A stretch of DNA of 64,000 bases from VAXT01 sp963774625. Its GTDB lineage: Bacteria; Actinomycetota; Thermoleophilia; Gaiellales; Gaiellaceae. Positions 1 through 7,485 of this stretch are shown piece by piece. How positions within the stretch are numbered: the first letter of the stretch is position 1; every line of letters begins with the position of its first letter. Both the position numbers and the translations under genes were made by a program. The stretch covers positions 62,001 through 126,000 of the forward strand of contig CAVZFQ010000014.1 of NCBI GenBank assembly GCA_963774625.1, written 5' to 3'. The notes under the pieces were generated by a model, which saw only the letters and a list, made by a program, of their open reading frames with translations, had not been told where the DNA came from and did no database searches.

Positions 1-230
1 AGCACGATCGCGCTCGCCGCGAAGACGAACGAGAGCGAGACACCGCCTGCGTTCGGGCCCTCGATGGGAACCGGGAAGTGGCTCGCCAGCGTGGACGCCA
101 GCAGCAGGGCCAGAACGCCGAGCAGCGTTGACGGCGGGTATCCCTGTGTTGCGAACGAAAAGGCCGCGGCTGCTACGGATCCAATTCCGAGCAGGCAGAC
201 CGGCACAACGATCGGCAACAGGCGTTTCAT
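1..230 (-). CDS. membrane protein N-terminus (partial)
   Basis: The first 76 codons of a gene that runs off the left edge are visible, starting at an ATG at 230 behind a GAGGGG ribosome binding site. They encode a hydrophobic signal/first membrane helix (KRLLPIVVPVCLLGIG), then further apolar stretches around the motif FPVPIEGPNAGGVSLSF. I associate that motif with the N-terminal membrane domain of actinobacterial GGDEF/HD-type sensor proteins; this is recall, not a search result, and no catalytic domain lies inside the window. It is probably co-transcribed with the 36-residue gene just upstream at 263-373, which ends 32 bases before this start. Confidence 0.6.
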   Translation of the reverse strand, partial: MKRLLPIVVPVCLLGIGSVAAAAFSFATQGYPPSTLLGVLALLLASTLASHFPVPIEGPNAGGVSLSFVFAASAIV

Positions 231-262
231 TTCCCCTCGCTCCCGTTCCGGGCCTTACCGGC

Positions 263-373
263 CTACCACTCCCAGTTGTCGTAGAACGGAATTCCGTAAC
301 CGCTTGCAAGCGCAACGGCAAGCAGGGCGGTCAGGGCGACGAGTGCGATGAGGCGCGGGCGCCATTCCAACAT
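263..373 (-). CDS. 36-residue single-pass membrane peptide
   Basis: A very short gene with a strong ribosome binding site (GGGAGGA, 9 bases before the ATG). The product begins MLEWRPRLIALVALTALLAV, which is a positively charged N-terminus followed by one membrane helix, and ends in a short aromatic/acidic tail (FYDNWEW). The stop is 32 bases before the start of the partial membrane protein at 1-230, so the two are probably one transcript. The layout (charge, helix, acidic-aromatic tail) is typical of small membrane proteins. I do not recognise a family and assign no function. Its Shine-Dalgarno, coding periodicity and position argue that it is real. Confidence 0.6.
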   Translation of the reverse strand: MLEWRPRLIALVALTALLAVALASGYGIPFYDNWEW

Positions 374-441
374 GATTTAGATCCTCCCAATGCGGTGGAC
401 TGCGACTGGGGCGATTGTCACCGTTCGCCGAGGGCAAGCCA

Positions 442-457
442 TCACCCTTTCGGGTGA
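442..457 (-). other. GAAA-capped hairpin in 5' leader
   Basis: The 112 bases between the wall-hydrolase stop (486) and the 36-residue gene (373) contain a perfect 6-bp stem, TCACCC/GGGTGA. Read on the minus strand it is closed by a GAAA tetraloop, followed by TGGCTTGCCC. No U-tract follows, so it is not a classical terminator. A GNRA-capped stem in the leader of a small membrane gene could be part of a structured RNA. I compared it by eye with the c-di-GMP-I riboswitch and the expected GACGCAAAGC segment is absent. Confidence 0.3.
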
Positions 458-485
458 AACTTCATTTGCTCCGAAATGCGGGGCT

Positions 486-1508
486 TTACTGGGAAAGGCC
501 GGCTTCGAGGATCGGCCGGCGGCCCCAGGCCAGGCGGCGTGCGTACCAGCCGTCCAGGGGCGCGAGCGCCACGCCGTAGCGCGACGAGTGGATCATCCAC
601 CCGTTGCCGATGTTGATCCCCATGTGATCGACAGCGGCGGGCTTCGCGCGCGGACCGCCGTTGGCGAAGAAGAGGAGGTCGGCCGGTGCCAGGTTCGCAA
701 AACGGATTCTGCGCCGGGGCCCGACTTCGCCTGCCATCGCCGCAGCCGTGCGGCCGCCCAGCGTCAGCGCAAGCTGCGCACCGCCCGGAGCGGTCTGACC
801 CTTGAAGACGCGCCAGGCGAATCCAGAGCAGTCGAACCCGCCGCTCGCCTGGAGGCCGAACGGAGACACGCGTGTGTCGCTCTCGCCGCCCCAGACATAG
901 GGGAAGCCGATTCGTCCAAAGGCAGTTGTCAGGATCCTCCGCTGCCAGGGCGTGAGCTCGGGCAGCTCGAAAGCGGCTGCGCTGTCTTCGACCTGCCGCA
1001 GCTCCCAGCCTGAAAAGCGGAGAATCTGCGCGGCGGAGTACGCAGCCTCGGCGCGGGTTGCGGGATCGGAGGGAAGGCGTTCTAGGTGGTCGTGGGGCGC
1101 CTCGTGGTTCTTGCGCAGCCCGAGCAGCCGTGCCACGACCTCTGTGCCGAACCGGGCGGGAGGCCGCGTTCCGGCCAGTGCTGCAGCGCGATAGAAGCTA
1201 GACGCCTCGTCGCTGAGGCCCAGTGCTCGAACGAGCTGCGCATCGAGCTGCGCGATCGTCACCTGAGCCGCCCCTTGCTGCGCGCGCGTCTCGGGCTCTT
1301 CCTCGGTTAGGCCCGCGATGAGGTCGCTGAGGGCCGTCTGCGTCAACGGTGCGTTGGGCTTGAAGGTGGCGACGCTCTCCGCCATCAGGCCGCGGCTGAC
1401 AACGAGCTTGATCTCGGGCTGCGCCCAGGAGCGGGCAGGCTTGGCCGCCTCCGCCGTGGCGGGCGCGAGCAGTGTGAGAACAGCCGTGAGCAGGACAAAA
1501 CGCCGCAT
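486..1508 (-). CDS. NlpC/P60 (C40) peptidoglycan hydrolase
   Basis: A 340-residue exported cell-wall hydrolase. Residues 1-21 form a signal peptide (RRFVLLTAVLTLLAPATAEA). Residues about 25-175 look like SLH/S-layer-type helical repeats that could anchor it to the wall. The C-terminal catalytic domain (about 188-335) carries the C40 triad: Cys227 in GGFDCSGF, His295 in AVDHMGIN and a polar third position near His307. The family cleaves gamma-D-Glu-diaminopimelate peptide bonds. It is transcribed alone; the epsilon-like carboxylase gene starts divergently 48 bases upstream. The start is an ATG directly before the signal peptide. The family call is firm; the exact substrate is not known. Confidence 0.9.
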   Translation of the reverse strand: MRRFVLLTAVLTLLAPATAEAAKPARSWAQPEIKLVVSRGLMAESVATFKPNAPLTQTALSDLIAGLTEEEPETRAQQGAAQVTIAQLDAQLVRALGLSDEASSFYRAAALAGTRPPARFGTEVVARLLGLRKNHEAPHDHLERLPSDPATRAEAAYSAAQILRFSGWELRQVEDSAAAFELPELTPWQRRILTTAFGRIGFPYVWGGESDTRVSPFGLQASGGFDCSGFAWRVFKGQTAPGGAQLALTLGGRTAAAMAGEVGPRRRIRFANLAPADLLFFANGGPRAKPAAVDHMGINIGNGWMIHSSRYGVALAPLDGWYARRLAWGRRPILEAGLSQ

Positions 1509-1555
1509 CTAGCCCTGTCATCGTCTGATTCAGCAGGCTGCTTTAGGCTCACGAG

Positions 1556-1771
1556 GTGGAATTCGAAGCGACGCCCGAGCCTTCCGCGCAGGAGCTGCAG
1601 GCGCTACAGGCTGCTCTCAGCAGTCTCGACGGCGGTCAACGTGCGGCGGCGGCCCCTTACGAGAGCGTCTGGCGGCTCGCCGGATTGCTCGAGAACGTCG
1701 ATTCCGCGGCTGCCTCGGCGCCCGCTGCCGACACCGGTTCGCGTAGCAGCGACGGCGCCAAGCGCGCGTAG
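1556..1771 (+). CDS. acyl-CoA carboxylase epsilon-like small subunit
   Basis: A 71-residue soluble protein started by GTG at 1556. The N-terminal half is an amphipathic helix (PSAQELQALQAALSSL) followed by YESVWRLAGLLENV, resembling the helix plus 'SxWRxAgLxE' pattern of small epsilon subunits of actinobacterial acyl-CoA carboxylases. The location supports this, because the biotin carboxylase/carrier alpha chain begins 500 bases downstream on the same strand. Its last 115 bases overlap the 3' end of pgsA, which is read in the opposite direction. The low-complexity Ser/Ala tail is encoded in that overlap and may be poorly conserved. An alternative is an unrelated small hypothetical protein. 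Confidence 0.5.
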   Translation: MEFEATPEPSAQELQALQAALSSLDGGQRAAAAPYESVWRLAGLLENVDSAAASAPAADTGSRSSDGAKRA

Positions 1772-2289
1772 TCGAGCCCCGACACCCAGGTCAGCACGAG
1801 CGCGACGAGCAGCGCCCACCAGGCCACGGCATCGTCGACCAGACCGGCCGCTGCGAGCCCGCCCAACAGAGCTGCAAGAGCCTGCGCCCAGGTCTTGAGC
1901 TTCCCGAGGTCGCGCGCCTGCAACACCGTCCCACGCTCGAGGGCAGCGAGCCGGAGCCCCGAGACGAGCAGCTCCCGGGCGACGATCGCCGCCACGATCC
2001 AGCCGTCGAAGATGCCCTGGTCGACAAGGACGATCAGAACGGAGAGGACGAGCAGCTTGTCCGCCACCGGATCGAGCAGGGAGCCCAGGGCGGATGGGCG
2101 ACCACTCCGCCGAGCGAGCTGCCCGTCGAACCAGTCGGTGGCCATGGCGACGGCAAACAGGGCTGTGGCCCAGTAGTCGTGGTTGGGGAAGTCCCACGCG
2201 AAGAGGAGGACGACAAAAGGGGCAGCGGCAGCTCGTGCCACCGTGAACCAGTCGGCAACGGCCATGGGCGGAGAGAATACGCGGGTCAT
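1657..2289 (-). CDS. pgsA: CDP-diacylglycerol-glycerol-3-P phosphatidyltransferase
   Basis: An integral membrane enzyme that makes phosphatidylglycerol phosphate from CDP-diacylglycerol and glycerol-3-phosphate. The CDP-alcohol phosphotransferase signature DGx2ARx8Gx3Dx3D is complete (DGQLARRSG through GSLLDPVADK), and four to five hydrophobic helices surround it. Two starts are possible. ATG at 2289 overlaps the divergent carboxylase start in a shared CATG and has GAAGG upstream, giving 210 residues; ATG at 2265 (MAVADWF) gives 202. The 3' end overlaps the convergent epsilon-like gene. The family is certain; pgsA rather than pgsA2-like is inferred from length and motif. Confidence 0.88.
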   Translation of the reverse strand: MTRVFSPPMAVADWFTVARAAAAPFVVLLFAWDFPNHDYWATALFAVAMATDWFDGQLARRSGRPSALGSLLDPVADKLLVLSVLIVLVDQGIFDGWIVAAIVARELLVSGLRLAALERGTVLQARDLGKLKTWAQALAALLGGLAAAGLVDDAVAWWALLVALVLTWVSGLDYARLAPSLLREPVSAAGAEAAAESTFSSNPASRQTLS

Positions 2290-4078
2290 GGCGCCCTTCT
2301 CGAAGGTTCTCGTCGCAAACCGCGGCGAGATCGCAATCCGCATCTTCCGCACGCTGCGGGAGCTGGAGATCGAGCCGGTTGCGGTCTACTCGGAGCCCGA
2401 CCGCGACGCGCTCCACGTTCAGGTCGCGCCCGAGGCCTACCTGCTCGGGCCTGGTGCACCCTCCGAGAGCTACCTGAACCAGGATCGGATCCTCGAGGTA
2501 GCGCAGCGCGCCGGCGCCGAGGCCGTCCATCCCGGTTACGGGTTCCTGGCGGAGAACGCCGGCTTCGCGCGCGCGTGCGCCGAGGCCGGCCTGACGTGGA
2601 TCGGGCCGCCGCCCGAGGCGATCGAGGCGATGGGCTCGAAGGTGGCTGCCCGCGAGACCATGCGCGCCGCGGGGGTCCCGATCGTCCCGGGCACCACCGA
2701 GGCTGTGACCTCCTCCGCAGACGTCGTGAAGCTGGGCGACGAGCTCGGCTGGCCGCTCGCGATCAAGGCCTCCGCGGGAGGGGGAGGAAAAGGCCTCAAG
2801 GTCGTGCGCAGCGCCGAGGAGGCGGAGCGCGCCTTCGACGCCGCTCAGCGCGAGGGCGAGGCGTACTTCTCGGACCCGGCGGTCTACGTCGAGCGTTATC
2901 TCGAGGATCCAAGGCACGTGGAGGTGCAGGTGCTTGCCGACGCACATGGCAACGTCATCCACCTCGGCGAGCGCGACTGCACGATCCAGCGCCGCCACCA
3001 GAAGCTCGTCGAGGAAACGCCTTCGCCTGCGGTCGACACCGCTCTCCGTGAGCGCATCGGCCTGATTGCCGTCGATGCCGCCCGCGCCGTCGGCTACCGC
3101 AACGCCGGAACGATCGAGGGGCTGCTCGACCAGGAGGGCAACTACTACTTCCTCGAGATGAACACCCGGATCCAGGTCGAGCACACCGTGACCGAGCTCG
3201 TCACAGGGCTCGACCTCGTCCGCGAGCAGGTGCTGATCGCGGCCGGAGAGCCGCTATCGCTGAGCCAGGATCAGGTCCTCCTGCAAGGGCACGCCATCGA
3301 ATGCCGCATCAACGCGGAGGACGTGAGCACCGGCTTCCTGCCGACCCCGGGGCGGATCACGGCCTATCGGGAACCGGGTGGGCCGGGTGTGCGTGTCGAC
3401 TCCGGAGTGACCGCGGGCAGCGAGGTCGTCGGGCTCTACGACCCGCTCGTCGCCAAGCTGTGCGTTCACGGCGTCGACCGCGAGCATGCGAGACACCGCA
3501 TGCTGCGAGCGCTCGGCGAGTACGAGATCGGCGGTGTGACGACGCTGCTCGGATTCCATCAAGCGCTGCTCGAGCACGACTGCTTCGCTCGAGGCGAGAC
3601 CTGCCACGGCGTGGTGGAGTCGAAAGAGCTTGCGGAGCGGTCGCAGCAGTTGTCTCATCAGGCAACAAGTGTACGACCTTCGTCGGACGGAGCTGCCGGA
3701 GGGCGTAGCCGGGAGAAAATCGTCCACGCCGAGGTCGACGGGCGCCGCTTCGAGGTGAAGCTCCTCACACCGGAGCCGCCGCACGCGGATCTGGCCCGGC
3801 GGCGGCACGAGCGCGACACGAGCCGCCGGCACCAGGGGGCGGCACGAGACGCGATCGTGAGCCCGATGCAGGGAACGGTGCTCGCGGTCGAGGTGTCGGA
3901 CGGCGACGAAGTGGTCCCGGGCCAGGTGGTCTGCGTCGTCGAGGCCATGAAGATGGAGAACGAGGTCGCCGCGCCGCGGGCCGGCGTCGTCACCGAGCTC
4001 TCGGTTGCCGCCGGCGAGCCGATCACAACCGGCCAGGTGATCTGCGTGGTCAAGCAGGAGGCGGATGACGGAGCGTAG
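2288..4078 (+). CDS. acetyl/propionyl-CoA carboxylase alpha chain (BC-BCCP fusion)
   Basis: A 596-residue fusion of biotin carboxylase and biotin carboxyl carrier protein, the AccA3/PccA arrangement. It carboxylates biotin with ATP and bicarbonate to make malonyl- or methylmalonyl-CoA together with a carboxyltransferase not in this window. Seen: the N-terminal fold (KVLVANRGEIAIRIFRTL), the glycine-rich ATP loop GGGGKG near residue 163, and EMNTRIQVEHTVTE near 290. The C-terminal biotin site EAMKMENE lies near 553, after a charged linker. The start MAPFSKVL (ATG 2288) is chosen over upstream in-frame ATGs because it gives the conserved family N-terminus. The next gene overlaps its end by 14 bases. 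Confidence 0.92.
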   Translation: MAPFSKVLVANRGEIAIRIFRTLRELEIEPVAVYSEPDRDALHVQVAPEAYLLGPGAPSESYLNQDRILEVAQRAGAEAVHPGYGFLAENAGFARACAEAGLTWIGPPPEAIEAMGSKVAARETMRAAGVPIVPGTTEAVTSSADVVKLGDELGWPLAIKASAGGGGKGLKVVRSAEEAERAFDAAQREGEAYFSDPAVYVERYLEDPRHVEVQVLADAHGNVIHLGERDCTIQRRHQKLVEETPSPAVDTALRERIGLIAVDAARAVGYRNAGTIEGLLDQEGNYYFLEMNTRIQVEHTVTELVTGLDLVREQVLIAAGEPLSLSQDQVLLQGHAIECRINAEDVSTGFLPTPGRITAYREPGGPGVRVDSGVTAGSEVVGLYDPLVAKLCVHGVDREHARHRMLRALGEYEIGGVTTLLGFHQALLEHDCFARGETCHGVVESKELAERSQQLSHQATSVRPSSDGAAGGRSREKIVHAEVDGRRFEVKLLTPEPPHADLARRRHERDTSRRHQGAARDAIVSPMQGTVLAVEVSDGDEVVPGQVVCVVEAMKMENEVAAPRAGVVTELSVAAGEPITTGQVICVVKQEADDGA

Positions 4079-4946
4079 GCCGTTCTGCGCCGACCTCTCG
4101 CGCGAAAACGGCGAGCCGCTGGGGGCAACCGCGAGCCGGATCGACCGCTGGTTTCTGATCGAGTACCGGGGCCTGTGGACTCATGACGCAGTGGCCGGCA
4201 GCGGGTTGTCGGATCAGGTCAAGGCTCGGCTCCGAGAGCAGGTCCGCGCGGTTCCGAACGGGCGCCTGCTCTTCGTCCGCCGTCCTGACCGCCGGCAAGC
4301 GGAGACACTCGTCGCCTTCACCGCGGACTCGCGTGCGGGGAACGAGCGCCTCCGGCGCTTCGACCTCGAGAGCCACGAAGACCTACGGGAGGTGGACCTC
4401 CTGGACGAGGACGGCGGGGCGCCCGTCGAGCACCCGCTCTTCCTCATCTGCACGCACGGCAAGCATGACCCCTGCTGCGCGCGTTACGGACGACCGCTCT
4501 ACGAGGGCCTGCGCGACGAGGCCGAGGAGGACTGGGTCTGGCAGACGACCCACATCGGCGGCGACCGCTTCGCCGGCAACCTCGTGTGCCTGCCCGAGGG
4601 CGTCTACTACGGTCGCGCAGACCGGGTCGATGCGGCCGGCATCCTCGACGAGCACCTGGAGGGGCGGGTGTCTCTCGACCTCTATCGCGGCCGCTCGATC
4701 TATCCGTTCGCCGTCCAGGCCGCCGAGCGAGCAGTCCGGGAGGAAACGGGCCTGACCGGCATTCAGGACGTGGTCCTGCGCCGGGCGGAGCAGCAAGGCG
4801 AGAGCTGGCAGGTCACGTTCCTCGCCGGCGGGACAGAGCACGAGGTCGACGTCCACGCCGAGCTGGGCGACCTGACTTTCCTGACCTGCAGCGCCACGGC
4901 CGTCCGGCGGCCGCTGCGTTACGTGGCTACCACTCGTCCGGGCTGA
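4065..4946 (+). CDS. sucrase/ferredoxin-like (Apd1-type) protein
   Basis: A 293-residue protein of the sucrase/ferredoxin-like family, a thioredoxin-fold [2Fe-2S] group. The cluster-ligand region is visible as ICTHGKHDPCCARYGRPL (near residue 130), followed by HIGGDRFAGNLVCLPEGVYY, the family's second signature with its conserved histidine. The family is redox-active, but the physiological partner is unknown. It overlaps the carboxylase gene by 14 bases, so the two are probably translated from one mRNA. The 3' end overlaps the convergent cupin gene by 20 bases. No signal peptide is present, so a cytosolic location is expected. Confidence 0.8.
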   Translation: MTERRPFCADLSRENGEPLGATASRIDRWFLIEYRGLWTHDAVAGSGLSDQVKARLREQVRAVPNGRLLFVRRPDRRQAETLVAFTADSRAGNERLRRFDLESHEDLREVDLLDEDGGAPVEHPLFLICTHGKHDPCCARYGRPLYEGLRDEAEEDWVWQTTHIGGDRFAGNLVCLPEGVYYGRADRVDAAGILDEHLEGRVSLDLYRGRSIYPFAVQAAERAVREETGLTGIQDVVLRRAEQQGESWQVTFLAGGTEHEVDVHAELGDLTFLTCSATAVRRPLRYVATTRPG

Positions 4947-6156
4947 CGCGCAGGAAGCCCTCGCGGACGAGCCGCCGAACGAGCACCAGCCGGCCCTCCT
5001 CGTCGAGCGTGCCGGGCAGGTCGCTCACCCGGAACGGTTCCTCGGACAGCGCGGCCGCCTCGAGCTCCTCGCGCACATGCGAGGGAAACGTGACGCGGCG
5101 CCCTTCGAACGCGAGTGCGACTTCCGAATCGCCGGCTTCGAGGTCGAAGACGACGCTTTCGCGGCGCTCGAGCACCGTTTCGGCATCGAGCTCGCGCAGC
5201 CCACGCAGCTGGTCGAAGCGGTCTGCGCGGATCGGTCTGCGCGTGGACACGAACTTCTGGCGGCGGCGGCGTGCGACCGCATCGCGATCGAGCCGCTCCT
5301 GCAGAAGCCCCAGCAACTCGAGCGGCAACTCCTCGCCGTCGGCGACGCTTCGCCGGTAGCCCTCTTCCTTTCGCGCCGTCTCCTCGAGCGCGGCCCGGAC
5401 CGCATCGAGCCAGGTGTAGACGTTGACGCCGACCGTGAGGTGAAGCGAGTCCGAGTCTGAAGTCAGCGCCTCATGGAGCCAGCCGCGCGGCAGGTAGAGC
5501 GTGTCCCCGGGCGTGAGCGTGATGTCCAGCACCGGCTCACCGGGCTCGGCGAGCTCCTCGGAGTAGCGCTGACCCTTCAAGGGCAGCTCGAGCGCAGGTT
5601 CGTAGACGAGCCAGCGCTTCTCGCCGGCGACCTGGAGGCAAAAGACGTCGTGCGTGTCGTGGTGCACCGGCAGGCCCTGCGCCGAACGCGGCGTGTAGTA
5701 CGCGTTCGTCTGCACGGGGTGCCCCAGATCCGCTTCGAGGGCGCGGCAGAACTCCGCCACGGGCAGGTGATGCAGGTGGAGAGCCTGGATGACGACGGTC
5801 GCTCCGCGCTCGAACTCCTCCGCGATGCGCTCGACGTTCGCCGTGGCCGTGAACCCGGTCGGTCGCCAGGAAAGCGTCTCCGTGTAGCCGGAGACGGGGA
5901 TTGTCTCGCCTTCCTTCACGAGACGGACAGCCGGGTAGCGCAGGCCGGTCGACGAGACGAGCCGCTCGGCCTCGGCCTGCGACAGCAGGTCGTCGAAGCG
6001 ACCGTCCTCGTTCCGCGGAACGAGGAGCGGCCCGCGCTCCCAGTAGTCCTCGAGGAACCGGCTGGGCTCGACCGGCTCGACGCAGCGGACGAGCGCCCTA
6101 AGCGTCTGTGCCGTCGGAGTCCGAGTCGGTGTCGTCCGAGTCAGAGTCGGTTCCAT
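4927..6156 (-). CDS. JmjC/cupin-like 2-oxoglutarate oxygenase (ROXA-type)
   Basis: About 409 residues with a cupin/JmjC core. The Fe(II) ligands appear as the H-x-D of LPVHHDTHDVF and the distal His of YLPRGWLHEA, and the downstream helices match the ribosomal-oxygenase layout. Such enzymes hydroxylate protein side chains (for example Arg or His of ribosomal proteins) using 2-oxoglutarate and O2. The recognisable domain begins at about TLRALVRCVEPVEPSRFLED (6100). There is no ATG/GTG/TTG between there and ATG 6156, and that start lies inside the acidic peptide gene in another frame. Translational coupling to the peptide gene is therefore likely. The target could be the peptide itself (see findings) or a ribosomal protein. 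Confidence 0.78.
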   Translation of the reverse strand: MEPTLTRTTPTRTPTAQTLRALVRCVEPVEPSRFLEDYWERGPLLVPRNEDGRFDDLLSQAEAERLVSSTGLRYPAVRLVKEGETIPVSGYTETLSWRPTGFTATANVERIAEEFERGATVVIQALHLHHLPVAEFCRALEADLGHPVQTNAYYTPRSAQGLPVHHDTHDVFCLQVAGEKRWLVYEPALELPLKGQRYSEELAEPGEPVLDITLTPGDTLYLPRGWLHEALTSDSDSLHLTVGVNVYTWLDAVRAALEETARKEEGYRRSVADGEELPLELLGLLQERLDRDAVARRRRQKFVSTRRPIRADRFDQLRGLRELDAETVLERRESVVFDLEAGDSEVALAFEGRRVTFPSHVREELEAAALSEEPFRVSDLPGTLDEEGRLVLVRRLVREGFLRVSPDEW

Positions 6157-6277
6157 CCGTGTCGGATTCAGTGCCAGTCGAGTCGTCGCCGTCGACATCT
6201 GCCACTTCGGCGCGCGCGCCGACCAAGCTCTCGGTGCTGATGTCCTCTTCGCGGAGCGTGGTGTCGCCTTCGCTCAT
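6098..6277 (-). CDS. Asp/Ser/Thr-rich 59-residue peptide
   Basis: A short gene with a near-perfect ribosome binding site (AAAAGGAGG, 5 bases before the ATG at 6277). The N-terminal half looks leader-like (SEGDTTLREEDISTESLVG). The C-terminal half is an acidic repeat built from D-S-D, D-T-D and D-x-D-x-D-G units, for example SDTDGTDSDSDDTDSDSDG. It runs directly into the cupin oxygenase gene and overlaps its likely start. The composition could give a Ca-binding tail or a modifiable core peptide. I recall similar short acidic peptides in related genomes but cannot confirm this. The strong Shine-Dalgarno makes it a real gene in my view. Confidence 0.65.
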   Translation of the reverse strand: MSEGDTTLREEDISTESLVGARAEVADVDGDDSTGTESDTDGTDSDSDDTDSDSDGTDA

Positions 6278-6302
6278 GCATCCTCCTTTTGGTCGATGAA
6301 CC

Positions 6303-6336
6303 GCGACTCTAAGGCACGGCCCACTAGTAGAGTCGC
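6303..6336. promoter_or_regulatory. 9-bp inverted repeat, divergent promoter/operator
   Basis: GCGACTCTA (6303-6311) and TAGAGTCGC (6328-6336) form a perfect inverted repeat around a 16-base spacer, between the acidic-peptide/oxygenase genes and sucC. Each arm contains TAGAGT, a good actinobacterial -10 (TANNNT) pointing outward. The right arm ends 6 bases before the sucC GTG, so sucC would be leaderless. The left arm is about 29 bases upstream of the peptide ATG. It may be two back-to-back -10 boxes, an operator, or both. Confidence 0.45.
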
Positions 6337-6342
6337 CCGCCG

Positions 6343-7485
6343 GTGGATCTGTACGAGTATCAGGGCAAGGAGCTCTTCCGGCGCTTCGGCATCCCGGTTT
6401 CCGACGGGCGGCTCGCGACGACGCCGGACGAGGCGCGCGCAGCTGCCGAAGAGCTCGGCGGCCAGGTCGTAGTCAAGGCTCAGGTGCTGGCGGGCGGCCG
6501 CGGCAAGGCGGGCGGGATCAAGCTCGCGGAAGGGCCTGAGGAGGCAGCCGCCCACGCCGAGGCGATTCTCGGCATGGACATCCGTGGGCACGTCGTCCGG
6601 CGGATCTGGATCGAGCAGGCCTCTGACATCGCTACGGAGTACTACCTCTCGGTGACGTTCGACCGAGGCGAGAAGAAGCCGCTCTTCATGTTCACGAAGG
6701 AGGGCGGCATCGACATCGAGGAAGTCGCCGCGGAGCGGCCCGAAGCGCTGGTGCGACTGCACATCGACCCCCTCGAGGGGTTCCAGCCGTATCAGGCCCG
6801 GCGGCTCATCTACGGCGCGGGGATCGACGATCCCGGCCAGCAGAAGCAGATCCTGGCCATCATCCAGCGGCTCTACGACGCCTTCGTCGGAGCAGACTCG
6901 ATGCTCTGCGAGATCAACCCGCTGATCGTCACCCCCGACGGTGAGGTGAAAGCGCTCGACTCGAAGTTCACGGTCGACGACAACGCGCTCTACAAGCATC
7001 CCGACATCGCCGAGATGCGCGATCTCGAGGCCTACGCGCCCGAGGAGCGCGCAGCGCGCGAGAAGGGCGTCACCTACGTCAAGCTCGACGGTGAGGTCGG
7101 GATCCTGGGGAACGGCGCGGGCCTCGTGATGTCGACGCTCGACGTGATCGCGCTCGCCGGCGGCAAGCCCGCGAACTTCTGTGACCTCGGCGGGGGCGGT
7201 GACGCGGAGGGTGTCGTCGACGCGCTCGAGATCATCAGCGCCGACCCGCAGGTGAAGTCGATCCTGTTCAACATCTTCGGTGGGATCACGCGCTGCGACG
7301 AGGTGGCGCGCGGGATCCTCCAGGCCCTCGACCGCATCGAAATCGACGAGCCGATCGTCGTGCGGCTCGACGGGACGAATGCCGAGGAGGGCCGGCGCCT
7401 GCTGGCGGAGGCGGCACCGGAGAACCTGTACGTGGAGCCGACGATGCTCGACGCTGCGAAGCGGGCCGTGGAGCTGGCCGCGTGA
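6343..7485 (+). CDS. sucC: succinyl-CoA ligase, beta subunit
   Basis: A 380-residue beta subunit of succinyl-CoA synthetase, which couples succinyl-CoA cleavage to ATP or GTP formation in the TCA cycle. It has the N-terminal MDLYEYQGKELFRRFGIPV, the ATP-grasp segment VVKAQVLAGGRGKAGG, the nucleotide/Mg region LCEINPLIV, and the CoA-ligase motif ILFNIFGGITRCDEVARGI near the C-terminus. Length is normal. The GTG start lies 9 bases after a TAGAGT -10-like box with no Shine-Dalgarno, which suggests a leaderless mRNA. It overlaps the following methyltransferase by 4 bases (GTGA), so the operon is sucC-methyltransferase-sucD. Confidence 0.95.
   Translation: MDLYEYQGKELFRRFGIPVSDGRLATTPDEARAAAEELGGQVVVKAQVLAGGRGKAGGIKLAEGPEEAAAHAEAILGMDIRGHVVRRIWIEQASDIATEYYLSVTFDRGEKKPLFMFTKEGGIDIEEVAAERPEALVRLHIDPLEGFQPYQARRLIYGAGIDDPGQQKQILAIIQRLYDAFVGADSMLCEINPLIVTPDGEVKALDSKFTVDDNALYKHPDIAEMRDLEAYAPEERAAREKGVTYVKLDGEVGILGNGAGLVMSTLDVIALAGGKPANFCDLGGGGDAEGVVDALEIISADPQVKSILFNIFGGITRCDEVARGILQALDRIEIDEPIVVRLDGTNAEEGRRLLAEAAPENLYVEPTMLDAAKRAVELAA

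Noticed and set aside
442..457. c-di-GMP-I (GEMM) riboswitch
   Set aside because: A GAAA-capped stem is present but the conserved GACGCAAAGC segment and receptor are missing, so only an unspecified hairpin is reported.
1604..3184. Long open frame antisense to pgsA/carboxylase (526 codons)
   Set aside because: High GC keeps antisense frames open. Its translation has no domain pattern, while the opposite strand encodes clear enzymes.
6108..6299. Plus-strand Ser/Val-rich frame over the acidic peptide gene
   Set aside because: No ribosome binding site. The minus-strand frame has AAAAGGAGG and the better context.
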